Source: Rhodopseudomonas sp. BR0M22
GTDB taxonomy: Bacteria; Pseudomonadota; Alphaproteobacteria; Rhizobiales; Xanthobacteraceae
Assembly: GCF_010907035.1 (NCBI RefSeq)
Contig: NZ_QUMK01000027.1
Span: 1 to 64,000 of the forward strand
Reading direction: 5' to 3'
DNA length: 64,000 bases
Program-made: the position numbers and the translations under genes
Notes under the pieces: model-generated
The model's input: only the letters and a program-made list of their open reading frames with translations
Told to the model about the DNA's origin: nothing
Databases searched by the model: none
In this document: one piece after another, positions 36,441 to 46,589 of the stretch
Numbering within the stretch: the stretch's first letter is position 1
How the letters are laid out: every line of letters begins with the position of its first letter

Positions 36441-37948
36441 CGCTGCGGCTGATCCTGCAGGATCAGCTCGGCGCATTCCGCCGCCGCCTGCACCACGCCG
36501 CTGTAGCCGCCGATCCCCGCATAGGCGGAGGCGAGATACAGGCCGGGCAAAGCGGTGCGCGGCGAGCGGTAGGGCGCATCGGACTGCGGCAGCAGCGGCG
36601 CGAAGCCGTAGACCGCGCCCTGCGGGGCGCCGAGATATTGCTGCACCGAGAAGGCGGTGTTGAACGCTGCGGCGGTCACCGCACCGGCAAGGCCGGGATA
36701 GCTGCGATCGAGATGGGCCAGCAGCGCCTGCTGCCAGCGTCCGCGCTTGGCCCGATAGGTGTCCTGGTCGAGGCCATCCCAGTTCGTTACCCGATCCGGA
36801 CCGACCACCGACAGCACGTAAGGCGGCGACGGCACGCCGGAATCGATCGCCGTGTAGTCGGCGATCGCCAGCGGCGGCATCCGCGCGCCCGGCTCGTCGG
36901 CCATCAGCATCTTGGCCTCGGCATAGGATGCCAGCGTCGTCATCCAGTCCGGGAGCAATTGGGTCGCGTAGCTGCTGACGCCGAATTCGCGCGGCGGCTT
37001 CGACAGGCCGAGGGTGAGCGCGAACAGTGACAGCGACGGTGCGCGCTCCGCATAGCTGGCCGTGAGGAGCTGCGCCTGGTGTTCGGGCAGTTGGCTCGCC
37101 AGCGTTGCCGGTGCGGCATTGCCGATCACGATGCTCGCTTCGACGGTCTGCGGGTCGCTGCCGTCGCGCATGGTGTGGGTCACGCGATGGGCTGCGCCGG
37201 GATCTTGCATCACGACGCCGGAGACGGTGCGACGGAGTAAGACTTCGCCGCCGGCCTTGCGCACCGCCCGCGCCAGCGCGCTCGACAGCCTTTGCGAGCC
37301 GCCCTGAACGAAGCGTGCGCCGCTGAGCAGGAAGCTTCCCTGCACCATCGCGAACGGCACCCACCACAGCGCGGCGATATCGTCGTGCACATAGGACAGA
37401 TTGCCCGCGAGCGCGAACTTCACGGCTTCGTTGTCGCCGAACAGCGCCTGGAGTTTTTCACCGAGCGAGGCCCGCCAATCCGGGAATGACGGCGCGAGTG
37501 CCATCACCGCATCGAGTCCGCCATCGCCGAGCGTGCCGGCGAGCCGTTCCAGGTCGCCGAGCCACTGCGTTATTCCGGCGCTCGCGTTCGGAAACCGGCG
37601 GATCAATGCGTCGCGGGCGGCAGCGAATTCGTCGGGGAGCGTGAACGGATCGCCGACCGGGCCGCCGCGCATTTCATACAGCGCGCCGGCCGGAATCCAC
37701 TGTACCGCGTCGAGCACGCCGGCGCGGAGCAAGGCGCGGTGCTTCGGATCGCGGACGTGCTGAGGGTTGCCGGTAATATGCAGTGAGCCTTCGACGAACA
37801 ATTCGCCGGCCTTGTAGCTCGACGCCGCGCCGCCCACCGAGTTGCCGCGCTCGATCACCAGCACCTTGTGCCCTTCGCGGGCCAGGATCGCGCCCGCAGT
37901 CAGGCCGCCGAGCCCGGCGCCAATTACCACTGCATCAAAGCGCGTCAT
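36437..37948 (-). CDS. FAD-dependent oxidoreductase, phytoene desaturase/retinol saturase-like
   Basis: 503 residues. The dinucleotide-binding motif VIGAGLGGLTAGAILAREGHKVLVIERG is at the N-terminus and the C-terminal FAD motif reads GLYLASAYAGIGGYSGVVQAAAECAE. This is the CrtI/RetSat/amine oxidase-like superfamily. No crt or isoprenoid genes are near, so it is not clearly part of the carotenoid pathway; it could act on another polyprenoid or fatty acid. Single gene. Confidence 0.85.
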   Translation of the reverse strand: MTRFDAVVIGAGLGGLTAGAILAREGHKVLVIERGNSVGGAASSYKAGELFVEGSLHITGNPQHVRDPKHRALLRAGVLDAVQWIPAGALYEMRGGPVGDPFTLPDEFAAARDALIRRFPNASAGITQWLGDLERLAGTLGDGGLDAVMALAPSFPDWRASLGEKLQALFGDNEAVKFALAGNLSYVHDDIAALWWVPFAMVQGSFLLSGARFVQGGSQRLSSALARAVRKAGGEVLLRRTVSGVVMQDPGAAHRVTHTMRDGSDPQTVEASIVIGNAAPATLASQLPEHQAQLLTASYAERAPSLSLFALTLGLSKPPREFGVSSYATQLLPDWMTTLASYAEAKMLMADEPGARMPPLAIADYTAIDSGVPSPPYVLSVVGPDRVTNWDGLDQDTYRAKRGRWQQALLAHLDRSYPGLAGAVTAAAFNTAFSVQQYLGAPQGAVYGFAPLLPQSDAPYRSPRTALPGLYLASAYAGIGGYSGVVQAAAECAELILQDQPQR

Positions 37949-38054
37949 TCAGTCGATCATCCTGCCGTCAACGGGAAGCGCTTCATTGCCGCATTGCAGC
38001 GGCATGTCAAATCGCGGTTCCAGCACTCGGACGGATGGGCCGATCGCGATGACG

Positions 38055-39245
38055 CTATTGCCAGGTCGAGCTCTCGGAATCCCAACGCTGGCCCTTGAGT
38101 TCCTTTGCCAGTGCCGGGACTGCGCCGCCGTCGCTGCGCGGTTCGGATTCTTCCTCGCCGGTGGCGTCGTCGTTCAGGTTGAGCCGGGGCGGAGTGTTTT
38201 CGTCGACGGTGGTGTCGCTCGGGCTGCTGAGCCACAGCATCAGCTTGTCGCTACCGCCCGGCTTGTCGGCGCTCACGAGCGCTTCGACGGTAATGACCTC
38301 GGTGAGCTGCAGCGCCGGGAAGGTGTCGCTCGGCCGCTTGAACGTCATCTTCAGCCGGCCGGTGACCTCGTCCCAATTGGCCGAGGCCAGCTTGGCCTCC
38401 AGTGTCTGCGCCAGCGTTGCGGTGACCGTGGACGCGATCTTGGCGCGATCGATCTTGCCACCCTCGCGCCAGCCGGCGGCCGGGAACAGGATGGCTCGGT
38501 CCATGTCGACGACGCCGTTGGTCCAGCCTGCAGCCGAAACGCCGGGAAACGCCTTGGCCTTGGCGATCACCGCGGCCGCGCGTTCCGGGTCGACGCTGAG
38601 ATTGATCACCAACTTGCCGGCCCGCAGCGCGTCGCAGCCGATGCTGAGGCTGGACAGAGACACTTCGACGTTCTCGGTCTTCAGCGTCTTGAGGAAGTCC
38701 GACGCGGCCTCGAGCGCGACCCGAACGCCGACCGCTTCCGGAGAGACTGCGGTGAAGTCCTTCGGCGCCTGAGCGATGCTCTCATCGGCCGATTGGGTTT
38801 CCTCGAATTCCTTTTCGCTGAGGTCGGAATTGTCGGTCGAATTGATCTCGTGGGTCGCGGTTCCGATGCCGACCACGCCCTTGAAGTCGAAGGTCTCGCC
38901 GTTCGGCTTCTGCTGCAGGTTGACCGAAACCGGGGTCTTGCTGCCGAGCGTCTGGCTGGTACCGGTCAGGCTCTGGCCGTTCGCCGTCAGGTTGACGACG
39001 AAGCGCTCCTTGCGATCGGAATCCTTGGTCGGCGAGAAGCACACGTCGAGCACGGCCGATGTCGCGCTTTTGCCCTGCCTCGTCTCCTTCAGCACCACAT
39101 CGGCTCCGTCGATGAAGCCGTCGAGATTGGCGAAGTAGCGGGTCTCGGTCGCCGTCGGCGTCGCTTTCGCGGCAGACTTGCCCTGGGCCAAGGCAAGGTC
39201 GGTCGCTGGCAGCAGCGCCAGCAGGCTGATCAGGAGCGCGCGCAT
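38055..39245 (-). CDS. Uncharacterised secreted protein
   Basis: 396 residues with a Sec leader (MRALLISLLALLPATDLALAQ). I do not recognise a family. Only two Cys are present (LDVCFSP, SIGCDAL). The central part (residues about 130-340) alternates charged helices with beta segments, and the C-terminal 50 residues are acidic and disordered (NDDATGEEESEPRSDGG). It is a single gene between the flavoenzyme and groEL, with 25 bp of it reaching no other feature. A periplasmic location is the only firm inference. Confidence 0.7.
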   Translation of the reverse strand: MRALLISLLALLPATDLALAQGKSAAKATPTATETRYFANLDGFIDGADVVLKETRQGKSATSAVLDVCFSPTKDSDRKERFVVNLTANGQSLTGTSQTLGSKTPVSVNLQQKPNGETFDFKGVVGIGTATHEINSTDNSDLSEKEFEETQSADESIAQAPKDFTAVSPEAVGVRVALEAASDFLKTLKTENVEVSLSSLSIGCDALRAGKLVINLSVDPERAAAVIAKAKAFPGVSAAGWTNGVVDMDRAILFPAAGWREGGKIDRAKIASTVTATLAQTLEAKLASANWDEVTGRLKMTFKRPSDTFPALQLTEVITVEALVSADKPGGSDKLMLWLSSPSDTTVDENTPPRLNLNDDATGEEESEPRSDGGAVPALAKELKGQRWDSESSTWQ

Positions 39246-39396
39246 CGGATGATTCCTCGCAGGATGTCAGGTCTTGAGTGTTGTTTGATTCGAACTGGAC
39301 CGAACGATGGCCTGAGTAGCAGATCGCCTGCGCTTCGCCAAAAGTCATGCGGGGAGGGGGCGGAGGCGGCAATCTGCCGCCGTGCCGCACACACAG

Positions 39397-39498
39397 CCGT
39401 CATCCCCGCGCATGCCGGGATCCAGTATCGCAGAGAGCTCGTTGGTCATCGGAGGCGCTCTGGAATACTGGGGCACCCGCTTTCGTGGGCGATGACGG
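39397..39498. repeat. Dispersed palindromic repeat, family C
   Basis: It begins CCGTCATCCCCGCGCATGC, continues with GGGATCCAGTAT, and ends with ATACTGGGGCACCCGC and GGGCGATGACGG. The arms are imperfectly complementary over about 35 bp, with a roughly 35-bp variable centre. It is unrelated to families A and B. Confidence 0.75.
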
Positions 39499-39559
39499 GA
39501 GAGGGGGATAGTGGCGCCGTGCTCTGCCGTCCTGTGAATTGGAACGCCGACGTTAGGCC

Positions 39560-39589
39560 AAAAAAACAAGGCCGCCCGGAGGCGGCCTT
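39560..39589 (-). terminator. Rho-independent terminator of groESL
   Basis: On the minus strand, AAGGCCGCC pairs with GGCGGCCTT around a 4-nt loop, then a run of seven T residues follows. Confidence 0.93.
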
Positions 39590-39622
39590 GCGTGATCGAT
39601 ACTGCGTGCGAGAGAGCCGGGC

Positions 39623-41269
<1,647 letters not shown>

Positions 41270-41308
41270 TCATTCGCTCCTGATGTCTCGATACTGTCGC
41301 GATGCGGC

Positions 41309-41605
41309 TCAGCCGACCACGCCCATGATGTCCGACTCCTTCATGATCAGGAGTTCTTCGCCGTCGAGCTTGATCTCGGTGCCCGACCACTTCCCGAACA
41401 GCACGCGGTCGCCGACCTTGACGTCGATCGGGGTCAGCTTGCCGGTTTCGTCGCGGCCGCCCGGGCCCACGGCGACGACCTGACCTTCCTGCGGCTTCTC
41501 CTTGGCGGAGTCCGGGATGATGATGCCACCCTTGGTCTTGGTTTCGGCGTCGATGCGCTTCACCACCACGCGGTCATGGAGAGGACGAAAATTGAGCTTA
41601 GCCAT
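41309..41605 (-). CDS. groES: GroES co-chaperonin
   Basis: 98 residues: [13 protein letters not shown] at the start, the mobile loop [16 protein letters not shown] and [21 protein letters not shown]. It caps GroEL. A longer upstream frame exists, but the ATG at 41605 matches the family N-terminus and leaves the CIRCE element in the leader. Confidence 0.97.
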   Translation of the reverse strand: MAKLNFRPLHDRVVVKRIDAETKTKGGIIIPDSAKEKPQEGQVVAVGPGGRDETGKLTPIDVKVGDRVLFGKWSGTEIKLDGEELLIMKESDIMGVVG

Positions 41606-41685
41606 GGGCTGTCCTGTGCTGTTACTGAAGGGGCTCGGTGTTCGAGTGCCTGTTCGTGATCCGCGGCTCGGGTTGCGTCCGCGTG

Positions 41686-41712
41686 TTGGCAGTCGTGCTT
41701 CGAGAGTGCTAA
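41686..41712 (-). promoter_or_regulatory. CIRCE operator (HrcA binding site) of groESL
   Basis: On the plus strand TTGGCAGTC and GAGTGCTAA are separated by exactly 9 bp. The second arm is a perfect CIRCE half (minus: TTAGCACTC); the first differs at two positions from consensus. It lies 11 bp downstream of the -10, ideal for HrcA repression. Confidence 0.9.
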
Positions 41713-41722
41713 TTGTGGGCTC

Positions 41723-41751
41723 GGAATATGGCTTGATGCTTGTTCTGTCAA
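41723..41751 (-). promoter_or_regulatory. groES promoter
   Basis: On the minus strand TTGACA (41751-41746) and TATTCC (41728-41723) are separated by 17 bp, a housekeeping sigma promoter just upstream of CIRCE. Confidence 0.7.
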
Positions 41752-41904
41752 GCTGAGGGCTTAAGAGCTTGGTGATGTCGCTGTAAGATGCTCCGGCCGC
41801 CAGACCGGGGCACCGACATGAACGGTGTGACCGCATTGCCTGCTGGGGCGTTTTGCGGTTGTCTGGCGCAAGGGGCACGCGGGGCGTTCGCTCGGGGAGA
41901 AATC

Positions 41905-42423
41905 ATGTTCAATTCACGCAACGCACGCGCGTCGCTCAATCTGGGTATGGCGTCGCTGATGGCGCTCGGTCTCGGCGCGTGCGGCAGCATGGGAGGCGGC
42001 TTCAGCCTCGGCGGTTCGCAGCCGGCCGCGGTGCAGGAACCGGCGCCCCCGCCGGACCTGCCGGCCACCATTCGTTCGGAAGAGATTGTCGGCCGCTGGG
42101 GCCTGGCGTCGTATCTCAATCCGTCCGATCGCGCCCGCACTGAGAAGGCTGCGCTGGCACAGTGCAAGAACCCTTACGTCATCGGCGCCGGTCCGACCGG
42201 GGGCGTGATCATGCATCTGGCCGACCAGGCGACCCCGCAGGAACTGCGGTTGAAGGGCTCGCAGAGCGGCAAGAACTATATCGGTCCGGCTGGCCCGATC
42301 ACCGACCAGGATCGCGAGGTGATCTCGTTCGACGGCCGGGTGATGATCACCCGCTTCGTCGACAAGGACGCCGCCACCCGCTACGGCAACATGGTCTATG
42401 TCCGCTGCGCCCCGCGCGCCTGA
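41905..42423 (+). CDS. Putative outer-membrane lipoprotein of unknown function
   Basis: 172 residues from the ATG at 41905, with GGGGAGA 4 bp ahead. The leader ends in a lipobox (LGLGAC) near residue 27. After a Pro-rich linker comes SEEIVGRWGLASYLNPSDRART, then a compact beta-rich domain with two Cys (LAQCKNP and YVRCAPRA) that may pair. The G-R-W-G start of the domain recalls lipocalin-like or AprI/Inh-like barrels, but this is not enough to assign a family. Confidence 0.75.
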   Translation: MFNSRNARASLNLGMASLMALGLGACGSMGGGFSLGGSQPAAVQEPAPPPDLPATIRSEEIVGRWGLASYLNPSDRARTEKAALAQCKNPYVIGAGPTGGVIMHLADQATPQELRLKGSQSGKNYIGPAGPITDQDREVISFDGRVMITRFVDKDAATRYGNMVYVRCAPRA

Positions 42424-42470
42424 CCCTGCCGCAACCAACAAGATCGGGTCGAACCTGACGCCATGACGAC

Positions 42471-43679
42471 ATGACCGCGCTGCGGAGACTTGCGCTCGGA
42501 CCGGAACGCGCGGTCGGCGTTCTCGCGGTCACCCAGATCCTGTGCTGGGGCATGCTGATCTATCCGCCGGTGCTGACCATGCCGTACCTCGCCAAGGCGC
42601 ACGGCTGGTCGCTGGCGTTCGGCATGTCGGGGTTTTCGCTGGCGCTGGTGATTTCCGGGATCCTGTCTCCGATCATCGGCGGCTTGATCGATCGTCACGG
42701 CGGCAATCTGGTGATGGCGCCCGGCGCGCTCGCTGGCGCTCTCGGCATGGTGCTGGTCGCCAGCACCGACCTGTGGCCGGTGTACTTCATCGCCTGGGCG
42801 CTTCTCGGCGTTGCGATGGCGACCAACCTGTACGATCCGGCCTTCGCGACGCTCGCCCGTCTGTTCGGCGCCACCGCTCGCCGGCAGATCACGTTCGTCA
42901 CCTTTGCCGGCGGCTTCGCCTCGACGGTGGGGTGGCCGGCGACGCATCTGCTGCTCGACACCGTCGGCTGGCGCGGCACGTATTTTACTTTTGCCGCCGT
43001 GCTCGCCTGCGTGGTCGCGCCGCTGCATGGGTTGGCGCTGCCCCGCAAGGCCGCGCTGGCGGCCACGGCACCGAGCCCGACCCCGCATCTGATGCCGGCC
43101 GAACCGCTGCGCCCGGAAGGGCGGCCGTTCGTGCTGATCGCGACCGCGTTCGCGATCTACGCCTTGATGCTGTCGGGGGTGACGTCGAATTTGCTGGCGA
43201 TGTTCCAGCGCGGCGGACTGGACGCCGGAACCGTGGTGACGCTCGGCGCGCTGTTCGGCCCGTCACAGGTCGTCGCACGGCTCGCCGACTTCCTGCTCGC
43301 CGGTCGCACCCATCCATTATGGATCGCGCGCGGGGCGGTGGGGCTGATGGCGTGCTCGTTTGCGATGCTGGCGTTCGCCGGACCGTCGGTGCTGGTCGCG
43401 GGGATATTCTGCGTCGCGTTCGGCGCCGCGAACGGGGTGATGACGATCGCGCGGGGCAGTCTGCCGTTGCTGATGTTCGGACCGCAGGGCTACGGACGGG
43501 TGATCGGCCGAATCGCTCGGCCGGCGCTGTTTGTCCAGGCGTCGGCGCCGTTCATCGTGGCGGCGGCCGTCGAGCGATTTTCGGACGCCACCGTGGTCGA
43601 GGTCGGGATGGTCTGCGCGCTCGCGGCGCTCGGCTGTTTCCTGGCGCTGCAGCCGCCCCGCGCCGCGGAACGGCGCTGA
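42471..43679 (+). CDS. Major facilitator superfamily transporter
   Basis: 402 residues and about 12 membrane spans. The loop GGLIDRHGGNLVM after span 2 is the MFS G-x-x-x-D-R-x-G-R/G motif; RRQITFVTFAGGFASTVGWP fits span 5. It resembles the YbfB/YdeG group of small-molecule carriers. It is convergent with cheZ, 16 bp between stops. Substrate unknown. Confidence 0.88.
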   Translation: MTALRRLALGPERAVGVLAVTQILCWGMLIYPPVLTMPYLAKAHGWSLAFGMSGFSLALVISGILSPIIGGLIDRHGGNLVMAPGALAGALGMVLVASTDLWPVYFIAWALLGVAMATNLYDPAFATLARLFGATARRQITFVTFAGGFASTVGWPATHLLLDTVGWRGTYFTFAAVLACVVAPLHGLALPRKAALAATAPSPTPHLMPAEPLRPEGRPFVLIATAFAIYALMLSGVTSNLLAMFQRGGLDAGTVVTLGALFGPSQVVARLADFLLAGRTHPLWIARGAVGLMACSFAMLAFAGPSVLVAGIFCVAFGAANGVMTIARGSLPLLMFGPQGYGRVIGRIARPALFVQASAPFIVAAAVERFSDATVVEVGMVCALAALGCFLALQPPRAAERR

Positions 43680-43695
43680 GGCGTCAGCCTAAAGA

Positions 43696-44484
43696 TCAGT
43701 TGAACAGCGCGTCGATGTCGTCCTGCGAGGCATGGCCGCTCTCGCCCAGCGCGCGCGGGCCGTTGAGCAGCTTGGCATCGTCGTCGCGGGTGTCGACCAC
43801 CGGCGGCGCGTGCGACTTGATCTCGTCGACGCCGCCCCAGATCTCCATCATCGCCACGATGTGATGCTCGATGAACTTCATCGTATTCATCACTTTGCTG
43901 ATGCGCTGGCCGGTGAGGTCCTGGAAGTTGCAGGCCTCGAAGATCGAGATCACCCGTTCCTGGATCTCGTCGCTCAGCGCCTGCTGCTGATCGGCCGAGT
44001 TCACCTTGCCGAGCGCGGTCGCCGCCTGGTCGATCGCTTCGGCGGCTTCGAGAATCTGCTGAGTGGCTTCTTCGGTGCCGCCGACGACGGCGCCGAGTTC
44101 GCCGTTGACCTTGGCCATCTCTTCGCCGCTGAAGCTCTTGGAGTGCAGCACCGCGATTTCGCGCTTGGTCTGGTCGATCGCATTGTGGATCAGGTCGAGC
44201 TCGACCTTCAGCTTCTCGCACTGCTCGACTTGCGCCTTGTAGCTGGCGAGCAGCGCCTTGGCTTCCGCGGCCTCCGCGGCGAGCGACGCGTCGATTTCCT
44301 GCTTGCTGCCGGATTCACCGGCTACGACCGGCTGTACGCCGTTGACGATCTGAGCACGGATCGCCCGCAGCTCCGCCATCAGGTCACGGTTGGTCGGGCC
44401 AGCCTCGAATTCGATCGGTGCGAGCATCGGCGCTGCTCCGAGCGTCAGTTCTTCAATGCGAAAGCGCTTACGTGGAAGTGACAT
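43696..44484 (-). CDS. cheZ: CheZ-like chemotaxis phosphatase
   Basis: 262 residues, mostly helical. The catalytic motif ACNFQDLTGQRISKVMNTMKFIEHH contains the Asp and Gln that correspond to the CheY-dephosphorylating pair of E. coli CheZ (Asp143, Gln147). The C-terminus SQDDIDALFN matches the CheY-binding tail. It removes phosphate from CheY to end flagellar signalling. No che operon is adjacent. A near-consensus CtrA box lies 47 bp upstream. Confidence 0.88.
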   Translation of the reverse strand: MSLPRKRFRIEELTLGAAPMLAPIEFEAGPTNRDLMAELRAIRAQIVNGVQPVVAGESGSKQEIDASLAAEAAEAKALLASYKAQVEQCEKLKVELDLIHNAIDQTKREIAVLHSKSFSGEEMAKVNGELGAVVGGTEEATQQILEAAEAIDQAATALGKVNSADQQQALSDEIQERVISIFEACNFQDLTGQRISKVMNTMKFIEHHIVAMMEIWGGVDEIKSHAPPVVDTRDDDAKLLNGPRALGESGHASQDDIDALFN

Positions 44485-44530
44485 CGGCTGATCCCGTGAG
44501 TTGCTACCAATTCCTCGTACAGCGATCTCT

Positions 44531-44545
44531 TTAACGACGGGTTGA
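44531..44545 (-). promoter_or_regulatory. CtrA-like box upstream of cheZ
   Basis: TTAA-N7-TTGA on the plus strand (44531-44534 and 44542-44545) differs from the CtrA motif at one position, 47 bp before the cheZ start. A TTAACCAT half-site at 44595-44602 lies in the same 295-bp divergent region. Confidence 0.4.
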
Positions 44546-44779
44546 ACGCCGGAACCGGCTTCGTCTCAACTAACAGCCGCGCACATACGCCGCGTTAACC
44601 ATGAGCCTGTGCCGTTCATCGAAAATAAACGCTGACGACGGGAATTGCCGTCCGGCGACGACGTGGTGAATCGAAACCTGCTCCGCGTTTACCAAACCGA
44701 TCCAGTTTTGGTTTCTGATCCGTTGCGTTCACCGCCGCATCTTCGGCGCATCCACGACGAAACAGTGCAGAGTACGTCG

Positions 44780-45556
44780 ATGTTCAACAAAACCACCCTC
44801 GCATTGCTGACCAGCGTGTCCTGTCTCGCCGCCGGTTATCATCCTGCCGTCGCACAGGAATTCTCTTCCGAACCGGAGCCCGCGGTGATCTATTCGTCGC
44901 CGCGGCCGGCGCCGGTGCGCGCCGCCTATGCCGAGCGGTCGAACCTCGGCGGCGGCTTCATCGAATTCCTGTTCAGCGATGGCGCGCCGCCGCCGTCCTC
45001 GCGCTACTACCGGCGGGAACCGGCCTACGAGGCGCGTCCCGAGTACTTGCCGGCCGCCCCGCAATCGATGCCGGAGCAGGAGGCGGCGATCGAGCCGGCT
45101 CGCCCCGAGTTCGACCCGCGCTATGAAAAGCAACTGGTTGATTACCATGGCGCCGAAAAAGCCGGCACGATCGTGATCGATACCCCGAACAAGTTTCTCT
45201 ATCTGGTGCAGGGCGACGGCAAGGCGCTGCGCTACGGCGTCGGCGTCGGCCGCCCCGGCTTCACCTGGTCGGGGGTGAAGACGATCACCGCCAAGCGGGA
45301 ATGGCCGGCCTGGACGCCGCCGAAGGAAATGCTGGCGCGCCGTCCCGATCTGCCGCGCCACATGGAAGGCGGGCCCGCCAATCCGCTCGGCGCCCGGGCG
45401 ATGTATCTCGGCTCATCGCTGTACCGTATCCATGGTTCGAACGAGCCGTGGACGATCGGCACCAACGTCTCCTCCGGCTGCATCCGGATGCGCAATCAGG
45501 ACGTCATCGACCTGTACGGCCGCGTCGGCGTCGGCACCAAGGTGGTGGTGATCTGA
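44780..45556 (+). CDS. L,D-transpeptidase (YkuD domain)
   Basis: 258 residues from the ATG at 44780, giving a leader MFNKTTLALLTSVSCLAAG ending AVAQE. The catalytic motif reads YRIHGSNEPWTIGTNVSSGCIRM, with the His and Cys of YkuD enzymes. These make 3-3 peptidoglycan cross-links or attach envelope proteins to meso-DAP. A Pro-rich stretch precedes the catalytic domain. Members of this size are plentiful in Bradyrhizobiaceae. Confidence 0.92.
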   Translation: MFNKTTLALLTSVSCLAAGYHPAVAQEFSSEPEPAVIYSSPRPAPVRAAYAERSNLGGGFIEFLFSDGAPPPSSRYYRREPAYEARPEYLPAAPQSMPEQEAAIEPARPEFDPRYEKQLVDYHGAEKAGTIVIDTPNKFLYLVQGDGKALRYGVGVGRPGFTWSGVKTITAKREWPAWTPPKEMLARRPDLPRHMEGGPANPLGARAMYLGSSLYRIHGSNEPWTIGTNVSSGCIRMRNQDVIDLYGRVGVGTKVVVI

Positions 45557-45589
45557 GCGCAGCGCGCGGTTCGCTGAGTAATCAACGAC

Positions 45590-45616
45590 AACGGCCGCCC
45601 ACGGGGCGGCCGTTGC
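45590..45616. terminator. Bidirectional hairpin after the L,D-transpeptidase gene
   Basis: AACGGCCGCCC pairs perfectly with GGGCGGCCGTT around a 3-nt loop, midway between convergent genes. Confidence 0.8.
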
Positions 45617-45639
45617 ATATTGCGGGATACCGGCAGGCG

Positions 45640-46473
45640 TCAGGCGAAGTCGCTGTCGCCACCGCCGCCAAAGTCGTCGGAATCCATGTCCATGTCGTCA
45701 TGGTCGTAGCCGGCATCGGCGACCTGATCGTAGTCGTTGTTGTTCTGATCCATCATGCCGTAGCGCGAGCTGTCGTCGACGCCGCCGCGCTGCGAGCCGA
45801 TGTCGCCGAGGCCGGCCTGCTGCGCCAGGTTGCCGCCGGACGAGTCGCCGCTGCCCCACGGACTCTGCAGGCCACCGCTCAATCCGCTCTGGTCGGCGAG
45901 GCTCTGATGCGATCCGCCGCCCATCATGCCGCGGATGCTGGAAAGCAGCAGCGAGCCGCCGACCATGCCGGCCGCCGCAGCCGCCGCGGTGCCGAGAAAC
46001 GATCCGCCGCCGCCGCCGATCGGCGATCCGCCGCCGAACGGTCCGCTTTGCGGCGGTTGTCCGTAGGGGGCTTGCTGCACCTGAGAGTACGGCGGCGCCG
46101 AGGATTGCTGGCCGATCACCTGTCCGGTGTTCCAGGCCGGCCGGCTGCCGGCGCCGGGCGGCGGAACGTTGGGCACCGAGCCGCGCGACGGTTGGCTCTG
46201 GCCGAAGAAAGTGTCGCGCATCGAATCCAGAAAACCGCCGCGCTCCTGCGGTTGCGGCGCTTGATCGGCTTCGAGTTCCTGAATGCGTTCATGCGCCCGC
46301 TTCAGCGCCTCGTCCTGCAGCAGCACCGTCTGGACCAGCCCGTAGATCGCATTCGGCGCGATTCGCAGTCCTTGCGAGATCGCTGCGGCCGCTTCGGGAT
46401 CGCGTGGAGTGGCTTCGAGGCGGGCGAGCCGTTCGAACAGATCGTCCACAAGCTGGCGTTCCTGCGGTGTCAT
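45640..46473 (-). CDS. DUF2076 family protein
   Basis: 277 residues from the ATG at 46473, 5 bp after GGGAGG. The N-terminus MTPQERQLVDDLFERLARLE and ERIQELEAD are a coiled coil typical of DUF2076. A Gln/Pro/Gly linker leads to a Gly/Ala hydrophobic segment (GGGGGSFLGTAAAAAAGMVGGSLL) and a strongly acidic C-terminus (DHDDMDMDSDDFGGGGDSDFA). The acidic tail suggests metal binding, but no function is known. Confidence 0.85.
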   Translation of the reverse strand: MTPQERQLVDDLFERLARLEATPRDPEAAAAISQGLRIAPNAIYGLVQTVLLQDEALKRAHERIQELEADQAPQPQERGGFLDSMRDTFFGQSQPSRGSVPNVPPPGAGSRPAWNTGQVIGQQSSAPPYSQVQQAPYGQPPQSGPFGGGSPIGGGGGSFLGTAAAAAAGMVGGSLLLSSIRGMMGGGSHQSLADQSGLSGGLQSPWGSGDSSGGNLAQQAGLGDIGSQRGGVDDSSRYGMMDQNNNDYDQVADAGYDHDDMDMDSDDFGGGGDSDFA

Positions 46474-46589
46474 CATGACCTCCCTGAGCATCGCTCGAAC
46501 CGGCGCCCCGGCGCTCGCCGGCGGCGATCGCAGGCGCGGGTGTGGTCAAATTTAAGGAACCTTTGGGCGGCAGTAAGTCCGTGACCGGA

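Larger units (their letters stand above)
39246..39622. other. Intergenic region with a dispersed repeat and the groEL terminator
   Basis: About 375 bp without a gene. It contains the family C repeat at 39397-39498 and the groEL terminator at 39560-39589. Confidence 0.6.
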
